Assembly: GCA_002773795.1 (NCBI GenBank)
Contig: PFAD01000008.1
Location: 1 to 61,698 of the forward strand
Length of the DNA: 61,698 nucleotides
Origin: Chlamydiae bacterium CG10_big_fil_rev_8_21_14_0_10_42_34
GTDB taxonomy: Bacteria; Chlamydiota; Chlamydiia; Chlamydiales; SM23-39
Direction of reading: 5' to 3'
The notes under the pieces were generated by a model. The model was not told the DNA's origin. It saw nothing but the letters and a program-made list of their open reading frames with translations, and made no database searches. Position numbers and translations under genes: made by a program. This document shows positions 7,380-16,600 of this stretch, piece after piece; position 1 is the first letter of the stretch; each line of letters opens with the position of its first letter.

Positions 7380-7760
7380 ATGCTTGGAGGTTTAATAAAG
7401 GTTTATTCTGAGATGTATAGCCAGCTTGCTGGTGTTGTAGATTATGTGGTCCCAACTGAGACTACAAGTATTGATGTGCCACGAGCAGTTACAGTTGCAA
7501 CGGTTGAACAGACGAACAAATTAAGAGAAAATGTTCAGGCTGATCCCCGGAATTTAAGGCAGATTACAAGAAATGACGCAGTAGAGCATGGACTTGCTGA
7601 ACACAAAAATGTTCCTGTATCTCAAAGCGGTCATGATTCTGCCTTTCTCAACATGCTAAACTTACTCTACAAATTCAATGTTTATGGACAGATTGTAGAT
7701 CGTTCAACGGGCGATATTATTGAGAGACGGGTTGAAAAACTTGATGAGCCATCTTCATAA
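7380..7760 (+). CDS. Hypothetical protein
   Basis: A 126-residue soluble protein of unknown family, preceded by a good promoter. It has no signal peptide or membrane helix, is rich in Val, Asn and Glu, and ends with a charged tail. Its 3' end overlaps the convergent RING-type gene by 44 bp. An effector or a small accessory protein are both possible; nothing in the sequence decides. Confidence 0.6.
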   Translation: MLGGLIKVYSEMYSQLAGVVDYVVPTETTSIDVPRAVTVATVEQTNKLRENVQADPRNLRQITRNDAVEHGLAEHKNVPVSQSGHDSAFLNMLNLLYKFNVYGQIVDRSTGDIIERRVEKLDEPSS

Positions 7761-8448
7761 AAACAATTTCACGTGAAAAGGGGGAGGCAAGTACCTTTCC
7801 CTTAAATTTCTTCACACTCATAAATGTAAAAAATGCGGCAGCTATTGTCGCATTTGCTCTAAGAAATCGAACAAAGTTATCACCATAAATTTTATATCGC
7901 ATTCCTTTTTCAATTGCTTCTAGGTTTTTTAAGTTGAGATGAGGAATGAGTTTTTGTAATTCCTTTATCTTGTCTTTTTGGTTTGGATTTTGAATGAGCT
8001 CTTTAGCAAGATTTTGGATTTTGCGAATCGGTCTTAAATCAGGGCTCCCATATTTTAAGGTTAAGTGGATCGTAAACGCTTGTAGAGCAAACCCAAGTGC
8101 TACAACAGGGTATTTTTGGTAAGCAATCCCGGTTGTAATCAGCCCCATACTCATTTTGAATTGATTGATTGGATGGATCATCCAGTTTTTGGTCTGATCT
8201 ATATATTTACAGGCAATGATTTTACATCTTTCATGAAGAGGGAAAAGAGAGTCTATCTCAGTATTTAATCTGCAAGTTGGGCATTCAATTTTTTTGCTGT
8301 GCCATGCAATTGCACAGTTTCGATGAATGGGGTGCTTTTCTCCACCAAAGTTATGTTGTATGAGTTCGTCTGGATTCTCCTCGAGACAAACAACACAACT
8401 CCAAGATGGGGGGCATGTAGTTGTATTTTGGTAAGTATGCGTTGCCAA
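7717..8448 (-). CDS. RING-type zinc-finger membrane protein, candidate ubiquitin-ligase effector
   Basis: A 243-residue protein with an N-terminal RING-like finger: C18-x2-C21, H32, H39-x2-H42-x2-C45, C56-x2-C59. A histidine appears to replace the usual third cysteine. Two hydrophobic segments follow (about 100-135 and 200-215), with a charged helical stretch between. RING domains recruit ubiquitin-conjugating enzymes in eukaryotes, and ubiquitin-pathway mimics are expanded in amoeba-associated chlamydiae, so this is a plausible host-directed effector. The start is TTG at 8448 with AGGA upstream. A related, interrupted gene with the same H-x6-H spacing lies at 11048-11998. Confidence 0.75.
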   Translation of the reverse strand: MATHTYQNTTTCPPSWSCVVCLEENPDELIQHNFGGEKHPIHRNCAIAWHSKKIECPTCRLNTEIDSLFPLHERCKIIACKYIDQTKNWMIHPINQFKMSMGLITTGIAYQKYPVVALGFALQAFTIHLTLKYGSPDLRPIRKIQNLAKELIQNPNQKDKIKELQKLIPHLNLKNLEAIEKGMRYKIYGDNFVRFLRANATIAAAFFTFMSVKKFKGKVLASPFSREIVFMKMAHQVFQPVSQ

Positions 8449-8579
8449 AAGAATTCCTGGTTATATTTTGTGGCAGTATCTGTTTCCAATGAATTTTTTG
8501 ACAAGATTTTTACTCATCACTTCAAGCTTGAAAGAAATAGCGATGATGATGCAAAAAGAATCATTGAAGTGAGAGGTCT

Positions 8580-9740
8580 ATGCGAGACGGCGTTTTATTT
8601 GAAATAACAAAAGATGCGTTAGAAACTGGTTTGAGGGGTGTTCCCGTTGGCTATTGCGTCACATCTTTTGTTGATCCGATTAAAGGGTTAACTTATGTGG
8701 GAAGGCCCATTTCTGAACTTGTAAATCGCGATCCAATCGAACTGATATATCTTCTGTATTTCGGTGAGCAGGGAAGTAGTGAGCAAGTTGCTGAGTTTCA
8801 AAAGGACCTCAACAAACGGTCAAAGTGTAAAGCTGAAACGATTGCGGCAATTGCCTCTCTTCCGACAGTAGGCCATCCGATGGATGCATTTTCTGCGGCA
8901 CTGATCGTGGCAGGGATGTTTGAGGGGACTGGTGATTATCGAGAAGATTGTCTCAATATCATTGCAAAACTACCTCAAATTACAGCAGCTGTCATTAATA
9001 GCCATGCAAAGTGGGGCACTACCCCAGAGCCAAAGCCTGAGCTAGGCTATATTGAAAATTTTGTCCACATGCTCAATATGCCAGGTGAAAAAACTGCTGA
9101 GCTCATTGCTGCAATGCGTCTTTTTAATGCGATTCATTACGATCACAATGGGGGCAATCTTTCTGCATTTGTAGGTAAAGCGGTAGCTTCTGGATTAGAA
9201 CATATGTATGGATCTCTCGCTGCTGCCATGACTGCCCTTTCGGGCCCACGTCATGGAAGGGCGAATCAAGATTGTCTAAAATTTGTGCAAAGTGTCCTTG
9301 ATGATGTAGGGGAAAATGCAAAAGCTGCGGATGTTGAAGCGCTTATTCGTCGTAAACTGGAAAACAAAGAACTTGTTTTTGGGTTTGGGCATGCGGTATT
9401 ACGAGTAGAGGATGCAAGAGCAACAGTTTGCTATAACTATTGCCAAAAACATTTCCCGACCCACCCACTTGTTAAAATTGCCCTTCTTCTACGAAGTGAG
9501 GGGACAAAGGTTTTGAAAGAGAATCCTAAAATTGCAAACCCTTATCCGAACATCGATGCAATTACAGGCTCGATGCTCACTGCTGCAGGCTTTCCTTATC
9601 CTGACTATTTTACTGTATTATTCGGTCTTTCACGCTGCGTGGGGATTGCTATACAAATTGTCTATGAAAGGCTCGAGGCGCGAGACGGGAAAGGGACCCC
9701 TATCGTTCGCCCTCTTTACCTATATAAATCGCGCACATGA
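8580..9740 (+). CDS. gltA: Citrate synthase, mitochondrial-like type
   Basis: A 386-residue citrate synthase condensing acetyl-CoA and oxaloacetate. Catalytic residues are visible: H225 (SGPRHGRANQ), H271 (GFGHAVLR) and D326 (YPNIDAITG), plus R352 in FGLSRC. Several stretches (DHNGGNLSA, GFGHAVLR, PNIDAITG, YFTVLFGLSR) resemble the mitochondrial enzyme more than the usual bacterial GHRVY type. Chlamydiaceae lack this gene; its presence marks an environmental chlamydia with a fuller TCA cycle. GAGAGG lies close to the ATG. The stop overlaps the proline iminopeptidase start (ATGA), so the two form an operon. Confidence 0.93.
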   Translation: MRDGVLFEITKDALETGLRGVPVGYCVTSFVDPIKGLTYVGRPISELVNRDPIELIYLLYFGEQGSSEQVAEFQKDLNKRSKCKAETIAAIASLPTVGHPMDAFSAALIVAGMFEGTGDYREDCLNIIAKLPQITAAVINSHAKWGTTPEPKPELGYIENFVHMLNMPGEKTAELIAAMRLFNAIHYDHNGGNLSAFVGKAVASGLEHMYGSLAAAMTALSGPRHGRANQDCLKFVQSVLDDVGENAKAADVEALIRRKLENKELVFGFGHAVLRVEDARATVCYNYCQKHFPTHPLVKIALLLRSEGTKVLKENPKIANPYPNIDAITGSMLTAAGFPYPDYFTVLFGLSRCVGIAIQIVYERLEARDGKGTPIVRPLYLYKSRT

Positions 9741-10699
9741 GAACTAAATACCCTCCGATTGAGCCGAATCAAACCGGCTTTTTAAAAGTTGATAGCCATG
9801 AGTTGTATTGGGAAGAAAGTGGAAACCCGAAAGGGCTTCCTGTTATTTTTCTTCATGGAGGCCCAGGATCTGGCACGGATGCAGGTCATAGATGCTACTT
9901 CGATCCTAAAATTTATCGAATTGTTCTGATGGATCAACGAGGTTGTGGAAAAAGCAAGCCCCACGCCTCTTTAACTGATAATACGACGTGGCATTTAGTT
10001 GAGGATATAGAACGCTTAAGGAAGCTCCTTGAGATTGAAAAATGGGTTGTTTTTGGCGGTTCCTGGGGAAGTACTCTTTCTTTGGCCTATGCCGAAACGC
10101 ATCCATCAAAAGTGTTAGCAATTGTTCTCAGGGGGATTTTCCTCGGAAGACCTAAAGAGCTTCGGTGGTTTTATCAGTTTGGTGCACACCATATCTTTCC
10201 AGATGAGTGGGAAAAATATATCGACCCTATTCCTCCTGAAGAAAGAGGTGAACTCATTCAGGCATATTACCGTAGACTCACTTCGCCAGATGTGGCTGTC
10301 CGCAAGAGAGCCGCATCTGTTTGGTCTGCTTGGGAAGGGGCAGCGCTTAAGCTGATTTTTGATCCGACTATTTTTATGCAGTTCACTGATGATACTCATG
10401 CAGATGCCATCGCTCGCATCGAGTGTCACTATTTTGTGAATAACTGCTTTTTCAAAACAGATAACTGGCTGATTGAGCAAGTGAGTTCAGTTCGGAAAAT
10501 TCCCGCATTCATCATTCAAGGCCGCTATGACATCATCTGCCCAATGGAAAGTGCTTGGGAACTACATAAGGCATGGCCTGAGGCAGAGCTAACTATCGTT
10601 AAAGATGCAGGACATGCAGCAAGCGAGCCGGGGATCATCGACGCACTGATTAGTGCCACTGATTACTTGGGCCAGTCTCTTCGCCCGTCTTCAAAATAG
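9737..10699 (+). CDS. pip: Proline iminopeptidase
   Basis: A 320-residue alpha/beta-hydrolase of peptidase family S33 that removes N-terminal proline from peptides. The nucleophile elbow is GGSWGS (S109), the acid is in the GRYDIICP segment and the catalytic His in AGHAASEP; the HGGPGSG oxyanion-hole motif is at about 40-46. Length and motifs match Pip exactly. It overlaps the citrate synthase stop by 4 bp and so is co-translated with it. Its 3' end overlaps a convergent small gene by 37 bp. Confidence 0.93.
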   Translation: MRTKYPPIEPNQTGFLKVDSHELYWEESGNPKGLPVIFLHGGPGSGTDAGHRCYFDPKIYRIVLMDQRGCGKSKPHASLTDNTTWHLVEDIERLRKLLEIEKWVVFGGSWGSTLSLAYAETHPSKVLAIVLRGIFLGRPKELRWFYQFGAHHIFPDEWEKYIDPIPPEERGELIQAYYRRLTSPDVAVRKRAASVWSAWEGAALKLIFDPTIFMQFTDDTHADAIARIECHYFVNNCFFKTDNWLIEQVSSVRKIPAFIIQGRYDIICPMESAWELHKAWPEAELTIVKDAGHAASEPGIIDALISATDYLGQSLRPSSK

Positions 10700-10965
10700 C
10701 CGCTATCAGGGCAAAATGGATCAAAAAGGATCTCGGGTGCACCTAGCGTTTGCCAAGAGATCCAGATCACTGAATTAATCAGTGGGATCATAAGAGCTGA
10801 TCCTGTAAACCAAAAAACAATGCGTTCTTTAAGAGAAAAAGGTCTTTGCACAAGCGAGTGAAAATCGATCCCTTTCCATGCGCGATTGACCATTTCGCAC
10901 CCTTGCAAGTAGGGCTCGAGTAAAAATGTGTGGATCCACTGTCTGTCAATAGGACAAATTCTCAA
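10663..10965 (-). CDS. Small membrane protein of unknown function
   Basis: A 100-residue protein with one hydrophobic segment (about 48-70, IVFWFTGSALMIPLINSV) between a Trp-rich N-terminal part and a Pro/Asp-rich acidic tail. The TTG start at 10965 is supported by a strong GGAAGG ribosome site five bases upstream, which is the main reason to accept it as a gene despite its overlap with pip. I do not recognise the family; it may be one of the small lineage-restricted chlamydial membrane proteins. Confidence 0.6.
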   Translation of the reverse strand: MRICPIDRQWIHTFLLEPYLQGCEMVNRAWKGIDFHSLVQRPFSLKERIVFWFTGSALMIPLINSVIWISWQTLGAPEILFDPFCPDSGYFEDGRRDWPK

Positions 10966-11047
10966 AGTTACCTTCCAAAGGTTGAAAAAGCTCTTGTATT
11001 TTAACTTGTTCAGTGAGAAAAGATATAGCTCTTATTTGGAGGAATCT

Positions 11048-11998
11048 ATGAGCTTTGCCTATCAAACGCTACCTGCAAACAAACTTACATCGACTGAGTG
11101 TCCAGTTTGTTTTGAAAACTATCCAACAGATAGGTAGAATTTTTTAAGAAGTGCGGAAGCTAAAGTAGCTTGTGTGACTGCACATAAAGTGGGAGAAGTC
11201 TATCATGCTTTTTGCTCTAAATGCATATCTTCTATTCAAAATCAACCAACTCCAGAGTGTCCACTCTGCAATCTTCCCATCCAAACGATCGATGAAAGGC
11301 CTTTAAATGAGGAGCAGCAGTTAAGCGCATTTTTAAAGGAAGTACAAAAAGAGAAGCAAATAATTGAAGATCGCGGGAAAAGTCTTATAGCTTCTGTCCA
11401 AAGTCGTGAGTTTAGAGATGGGGAACAAATCCTTCACTCTGGTGCTATTTTAGCAAAACACCGGGCTCAAGCAGCTCTGATTGCTGCAGAAAAAGGCTCG
11501 TTTGATTGGATTTTACCAATCATCAAAGACAAGACGCTAAAAGGAGATAAAACTGTAATTTTCCAAATTTGCTTATTGGCTCATCAGTGGCCTATTGTGA
11601 AAGAGCTTCTGAATCATGGCATACCTGAAGAAATCAGAGAAGAGGCTCTTGCTTTCATTGTGGAATTTGGGGATCAATCCATTCTTCAAGAGTTTTTAAA
11701 CAGGCGAGAGAGAAAGCCATCTATTTACTTAGATCTTGCAATTGAGAAGGCACAACAACTTGGTAAGATTGAACACTTGAAGCTTCTTTTGAATGAAGTG
11801 AAAATTTCTGGACAAAGATGTGAGCAACTTGTCAGTCTCGCTTTGAAAGGACCAAGAAGACAAAGTGCAAAGATGGTTCAAATTCTGCTGCGGCAAAATG
11901 AGATTTCTTTATATGTACGAATAAAAGCTATGGCTGAATCTATTTTAAAGTGCCGTCATACATCAGCATGGGAACTTATCCCTTCAATAAGAAAATAG
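11048..11998 (+). pseudogene. RING/ankyrin-like effector gene interrupted by an in-frame TAG
   Basis: From an ATG at 11048 (GGAGG upstream) a frame encodes a RING start with C18-x2-C21, then hits TAG at 11135-11137. The same frame continues without another stop to 11998 and supplies the rest of the finger (H-x6-H-x2-C-x2-C, then C-x2-C), followed by about 220 residues of helical, ankyrin-like units such as ALIAAEKGSFDWILPII and WPIVKELLNHG. So one base change splits an otherwise intact gene of about 316 codons. It could be a young pseudogene, a sequencing error, or readthrough. The RING spacing matches the intact protein at 7717-8448. Confidence 0.7.
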
Positions 11999-12054
11999 CA
12001 GTTATATATACGTAAACAACTTTTACTTGGATCCGTTTTTAACAAGGAGAACCT

Positions 12055-13027
12055 TTAGCTGATGGAGCGGTTTTTTCTTGAGCGCATTAGGAAGGTCGCA
12101 AGCATAATAATAGAAAATCCTATAGCTCCGAGAGCGTATGAAAACATAGGGGAATCGGAGAAAATATAGGCGAGGTGGCCTATGTAGCAAATAATCCCTA
12201 AAGACCCGAAGAACATGAAGATTTTGCGATGAAAAAAGCTTGAGAGAAGGATAAAAGTGAGATTGATCAAAAAATAAATAAAATGTCCCCATTCGGTCTG
12301 TATATTCCAACCGGTGAGTCCACTCCAACACAAAAACATGCCAAAAAGGAAGCTCCAAAAACCGAAATCTTTTTGGTCTTTTCTACACAAAGCGAATCCT
12401 AGAATATTGAGAAGAGTCCCAATCGTTATGGAGGCCATGCAATAATAGAGCCAGTGGTCGGCCTTGGGATCAGCAAATAGATGGATAGCGTCCATAGACA
12501 TGAATGTCAGAGTGAAATAAATCGGAACGGTTATAAATGGGAATCGAACGAAGTAGAGGACAAGACAAGCAACTGCAAGTGTGCAAATTTCCATTGGCAC
12601 CCAATCGCCATTTATCCAGTGATAAAAACCGGTGTAATTATTTGAAGATGATGTTGGCCACCAATGCATTACATTTTGCAGCGAATAGACAATTAGGGGA
12701 ACCATGATGATCCCCAAGGAAGAAAGCGCCCCTCCAGGAATCTTTAGTTTCTTTACGCGCCAGAAATAAGAGCCGGTACAAAAAAAAGATTAGAGCATAG
12801 GCGATAGAAATGAGGAGAGAATAGCTGTTTTCAAGATGGGCTGTGTAAAACCAGGTCATGGATAAAAAGGCGATTATTGCGCCAACATAGAGCAAAGCCG
12901 TCAAAAAACCGGACTTAGGTCTATTTGTTTGAATCTCTTGCAAAGCTTGCCACAAGTTGTCTGCTTGAGAATCTGTTAGGCCGATCTGCCTAGAGGCCTT
13001 GGTAATATCATCTTTGATTGGATTCAT
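12055..13027 (-). pseudogene. Frameshifted multi-pass membrane protein, third gene of the RHS cassette
   Basis: Two overlapping frames together make one membrane protein: residues from 13027 to about 12722 give a soluble helical start and two or three helices, and the frame from about 12720 to 12055 gives about six more. The join falls at the sequence read as WRGAFFLG then GIIMVPLIV; one extra base near 12721 explains it. The second frame has only a TTG start and no ribosome site, so it is not a separate gene. The N-terminus resembles DUF2157-type membrane proteins, with low confidence. Its ATG overlaps the stop of the secreted-protein gene (ATGA). Confidence 0.65.
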
Positions 13028-13653
13028 CGTTTTTTCTGGTTCGGGTGGGGTGTTGTTCCTACAATTTTCAAAGCCTCTTCATATGGTTCTTCCATGATTG
13101 GGATGAGCTTTTCTTGAAGTTCTCCGGGTATAAGTTCTTTTGTCCACTCATTATTTCTATGTATACGAGTAAGGGTAAAAGGTTCTGTCATTCTCATTTC
13201 CGCGGCTTCGTAAAAAATTTTACTTTTAGCTAGGCAGACGAGCGCTACAGATCCATCAAGTGGACGGTCATCAGTTTCCGTTCGGAATGAAATTGTGATG
13301 CCTACTCTATCGGTACCAAATGGATATTCCCTTAAATAAGGTCTAATTTTTTCGTGAGTATTAATGCGCTGTAAAAGTTCTTGAACAGCATTTACTTCCA
13401 TTTTTCTAGCATCATCAACTGTTGATTTGCGGTAAGAGATAAAAAGTACATTTATTTTTTCAATATCAGTCGGCATGCTACCACCGCTTCCATAACAATA
13501 AAGCCCATATTTATTTTCCATCTGCCTAGAGAAATCGTCGACAATTTCATCAACATATTTGAGATAGTCATCGGATTGTGTCTCTTTGGCATTCATATTA
13601 AATCCTATTATTAAAAACAAAGCGACCATCACTATTTTAGCGTGAATTTTCAT
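13024..13653 (-). CDS. Secreted protein of unknown function, downstream of the RHS gene
   Basis: A 209-residue protein; the ATG at 13653 follows GGAGGG at ideal spacing, so I prefer it to 13665. It starts with a signal peptide (KIHAKIVMVALFLIIGFNMNA, cleavage expected near residue 22), then a mature mixed alpha/beta domain with two cysteine-free halves and a basic tail. The start lies within the last codons of the RHS gene (17-bp overlap) and the stop overlaps the next gene, so the three are translationally coupled. In polymorphic toxin loci this place is often taken by an immunity gene; a secreted immunity or chaperone role is possible but unproven. Confidence 0.75.
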   Translation of the reverse strand: MKIHAKIVMVALFLIIGFNMNAKETQSDDYLKYVDEIVDDFSRQMENKYGLYCYGSGGSMPTDIEKINVLFISYRKSTVDDARKMEVNAVQELLQRINTHEKIRPYLREYPFGTDRVGITISFRTETDDRPLDGSVALVCLAKSKIFYEAAEMRMTEPFTLTRIHRNNEWTKELIPGELQEKLIPIMEEPYEEALKIVGTTPHPNQKKR

Positions 13654-16600
13654 TAGACCCTCCATAAAACAGTGTTTCTTTCTTAAGCTCTTTGATATGG
13701 TCGCCCCATGCTTTCTGATACGTAGGGCTTAAGAATCCATGATCTACTATCCAAAAATTGCATTGGCTTGCGCTCGACTGACAAGATAATTTGCGGATAT
13801 CATAATCGGGGTTGTTCATATAGGATTTAGCATATCCAAAAGGTCCAAATCCTGTCACATAGTCTTTTCCCGAATACACATTGATTACAGAGGCTCCCTG
13901 CTTGCGCGACAAAGGTTCGGCTGGTCCTACTGCAAAAATATGAAGAATTTTTTGAAGAATCTGCTGCTGACCTTCCGTCATTCCTTCAAGTGCCCTTTTT
14001 GTAATAACGCCATTTTCGCTATGCGGAATGCAAAGCCAAAGAGATTGGGGGTTTATATTGTACAATTTTTCTCCGGTGGTCACCATAAATTGACGTGTCA
14101 AACAGACAATTGGGGTTTCGGTTCCTTCCCGTTCTTTTCTGGTTCTTTCCAAGTCTATACCACATCCTAAGCCACAAGAACTAAGCCCAGTAGGATTATA
14201 TAACGCCATTAGGAGAGTGTCTCCTACTTGCTGCCCCACTTGTTTGGACATGGTGAAGCATTCATCTAAAGTGGTGTAAATTCCGTTTCCCACCGTTACC
14301 AAACTAAAATAAGTTCCTTCACTTGGAGTGAGTTCGTGCAAATGATTCATTATATTTGCATTGCCCACTTTAAGCTCTTCTGGAGTGAATTGAAGCTGGT
14401 GCCAGTGTCCACAACAAAGGACAATGTCAACTTCAATACCATTAATGGAACCCTTCCCAAGAAATGCGCTAAAACCGGGTAAGCGTGGAATGACTGGGAT
14501 TGGCACATTTATTTGAACTTGCCCAAATGCATCTTCAGAAAACAATCCAAACAGATCCAACCGATTCAGGGGGTTGTTTTGAACGAAAACGTAGAGGTTG
14601 GCTCCATCCGCAAATCCTGCGGGGTCTGGATTTAGCCAACGTCCAAGAGTTGGGTCATAGAAACGAAGACCAAAGAAGACGAGACCTTCTTCGCACCGTT
14701 TTGAGGAAAAACGCCAAGGATTAAGGTGAGAGGGGGAGCTTTCTTTTCCAAATGCGTCGATTTTATATTTTTCGGCAATTTTTCCATCGGGAGAAACGAT
14801 GGCAACGATATTTCCATTGAAATCGTGTAGGGGGGCATAGACATTCCCTTCGATCTCAAGGGCAATCGCGGCTCCAATATCCTCACGTATTCCTAGGCCA
14901 AGAATTTTCAGTTCGAGAGGATGTCCTACTTCATCTTGTGTTCCTATCTCTCGATCTCGATCGTAAAGATAAAAAACTTTTTTCTCTTTTTTCCAGGCAT
15001 TGGAGGTATAGCTATAAATCTCTTTCGCAAATAACCGGGATAGAGGGTCATAGAAATAAAGTACTTTTCTCTTCTCTGCGGTAGTGATTTCAATCAGCCT
15101 GCCAAGAGGGTCAAACTGATACTCGATCAGTCCATCAACGATTGTTCTTTCTTTTGGATTGCCATTGTCGTCATAAGTTAAGGTACACTCGGGAGTGGCA
15201 GAGATTTGGTTCAAATCATTGATTTCAAACTCTGTTGGATTTCCTAGAGAATCAAAATCGTAAGTTTGGTCGCCTTCTTCTTTGAGCTGGTTTAAAGCGT
15301 CGTGCTTATAAAGTTTCTCCCCAAAAAGTGAATTGTAGGTCTCGGTAACTAAGCCAGAGGGTCCGTAGGTAATTGAATGCTCCATTTGAGGGCAAGTCTG
15401 GCTATTTGGGCGTTCCATTAGGTCGTGGGTAGTTTGTACTGTTCCTAGGTTGAAAATACAGTCCTCCTCAGCGACGTGTCCATTGCAATCGAATTTGCGG
15501 TAGCTATGCTCATAGAGAAGAGTTCCTTGAGGGTCTTTCCTCTGGACAGCGCTGATATGAGCGCCTTGAGTAGGATAAGCAACCGAAGAGCTATCCGGTA
15601 ATGTAAATAAGATACAGCGACCTATCGAATCATAGTCCCATCTGCTTGATAAGCCTCTGCTATTTGTCTCGGAAACCACCTGCCCGAATAGGTTATATCG
15701 GCGTATCAGAGCCGTCTCATGAATTAAATCTGTGATCTGAATGGGATCAGGGCCGGCTTCGTAGGAATACTGATAGTGAATTTTTCCATCCGAACTGATT
15801 AGTTCCTCCAAACGGTCGGCGTTATCATAGCGGTAGTGAAGACGAATTCCATTTGGCAGAGTTTTCCATTCGAGGCGCCCCTTTGAATCATAATCATAAA
15901 AAGTGGTCTTTTGCCCACTTTCAGTCTCTTCCTTTACCCTCCCCATCGCATCATACTTCCAGGTGATCGAAATTTCTTTGGTCGGCGCGCCCTCCGTGTA
16001 AACATAGGAGATCCGTTTAGCTTGGTTTCCTGAAGCGTCATAGAGAAACCTCTCTTTGAATACGATTTGCCCTTGAGGGTTTTTCTTTTCTCGTGAGACG
16101 ATTCGCTCTCCTGCATCATAGGTCTCAATCGTTGCTTGGCCAAGAGGGTCGGTCATGGTTTTTTGCAGTACATTTTGATCGAGATCATTTTTGAAAAACT
16201 CGTTCCAAACAAATGTCATAACGTGACCATTGGGATTGGTATGACTGGAGAGTTTGCCATCTGTGTAGCTAAATAAATCGACGGATTCTCCTTGGGAGGT
16301 TTTGCGGAGGGCTTTTTCTTTGCGATTTTCCTTATCGTAGAAGAACTTCATCCAATTTTCAATGCGTCCTGTAGGATCTTCTTCCCATTGCTCTTCGATA
16401 AGGCCTTCGACATTATGTTTTTGAATAAAGGCGGTTACGCCGTTATCCATTTTCTCCAGGAAGCCAAGAGGGTCATAAGTAAAAATGACTTTTCGGTCTT
16501 TTGCTTCTTCTTTAATTTTTCGTCCTGCGCCGTCATAGGTGAATTGCGTTTTCAATCCCCTTGTATCAGTATAAGAAAGAAGCTGGAAGGAGCTATATTT

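Noticed and set aside
8299-8607. 102-residue plus-strand frame opposite the RING gene
   Set aside because: It is the reverse shadow of the Cys/His-rich RING coding sequence.
11135-11137. TAG as a pyrrolysine or other recoded codon
   Set aside because: No pyl genes or recoding element are visible, and readthrough is not supported; a young pseudogene or a base error is simpler.
12638-12717. Second half of the frameshifted membrane gene as an independent gene
   Set aside because: It could only start at a TTG without a ribosome site, and its first residues continue the helix of the upstream frame.
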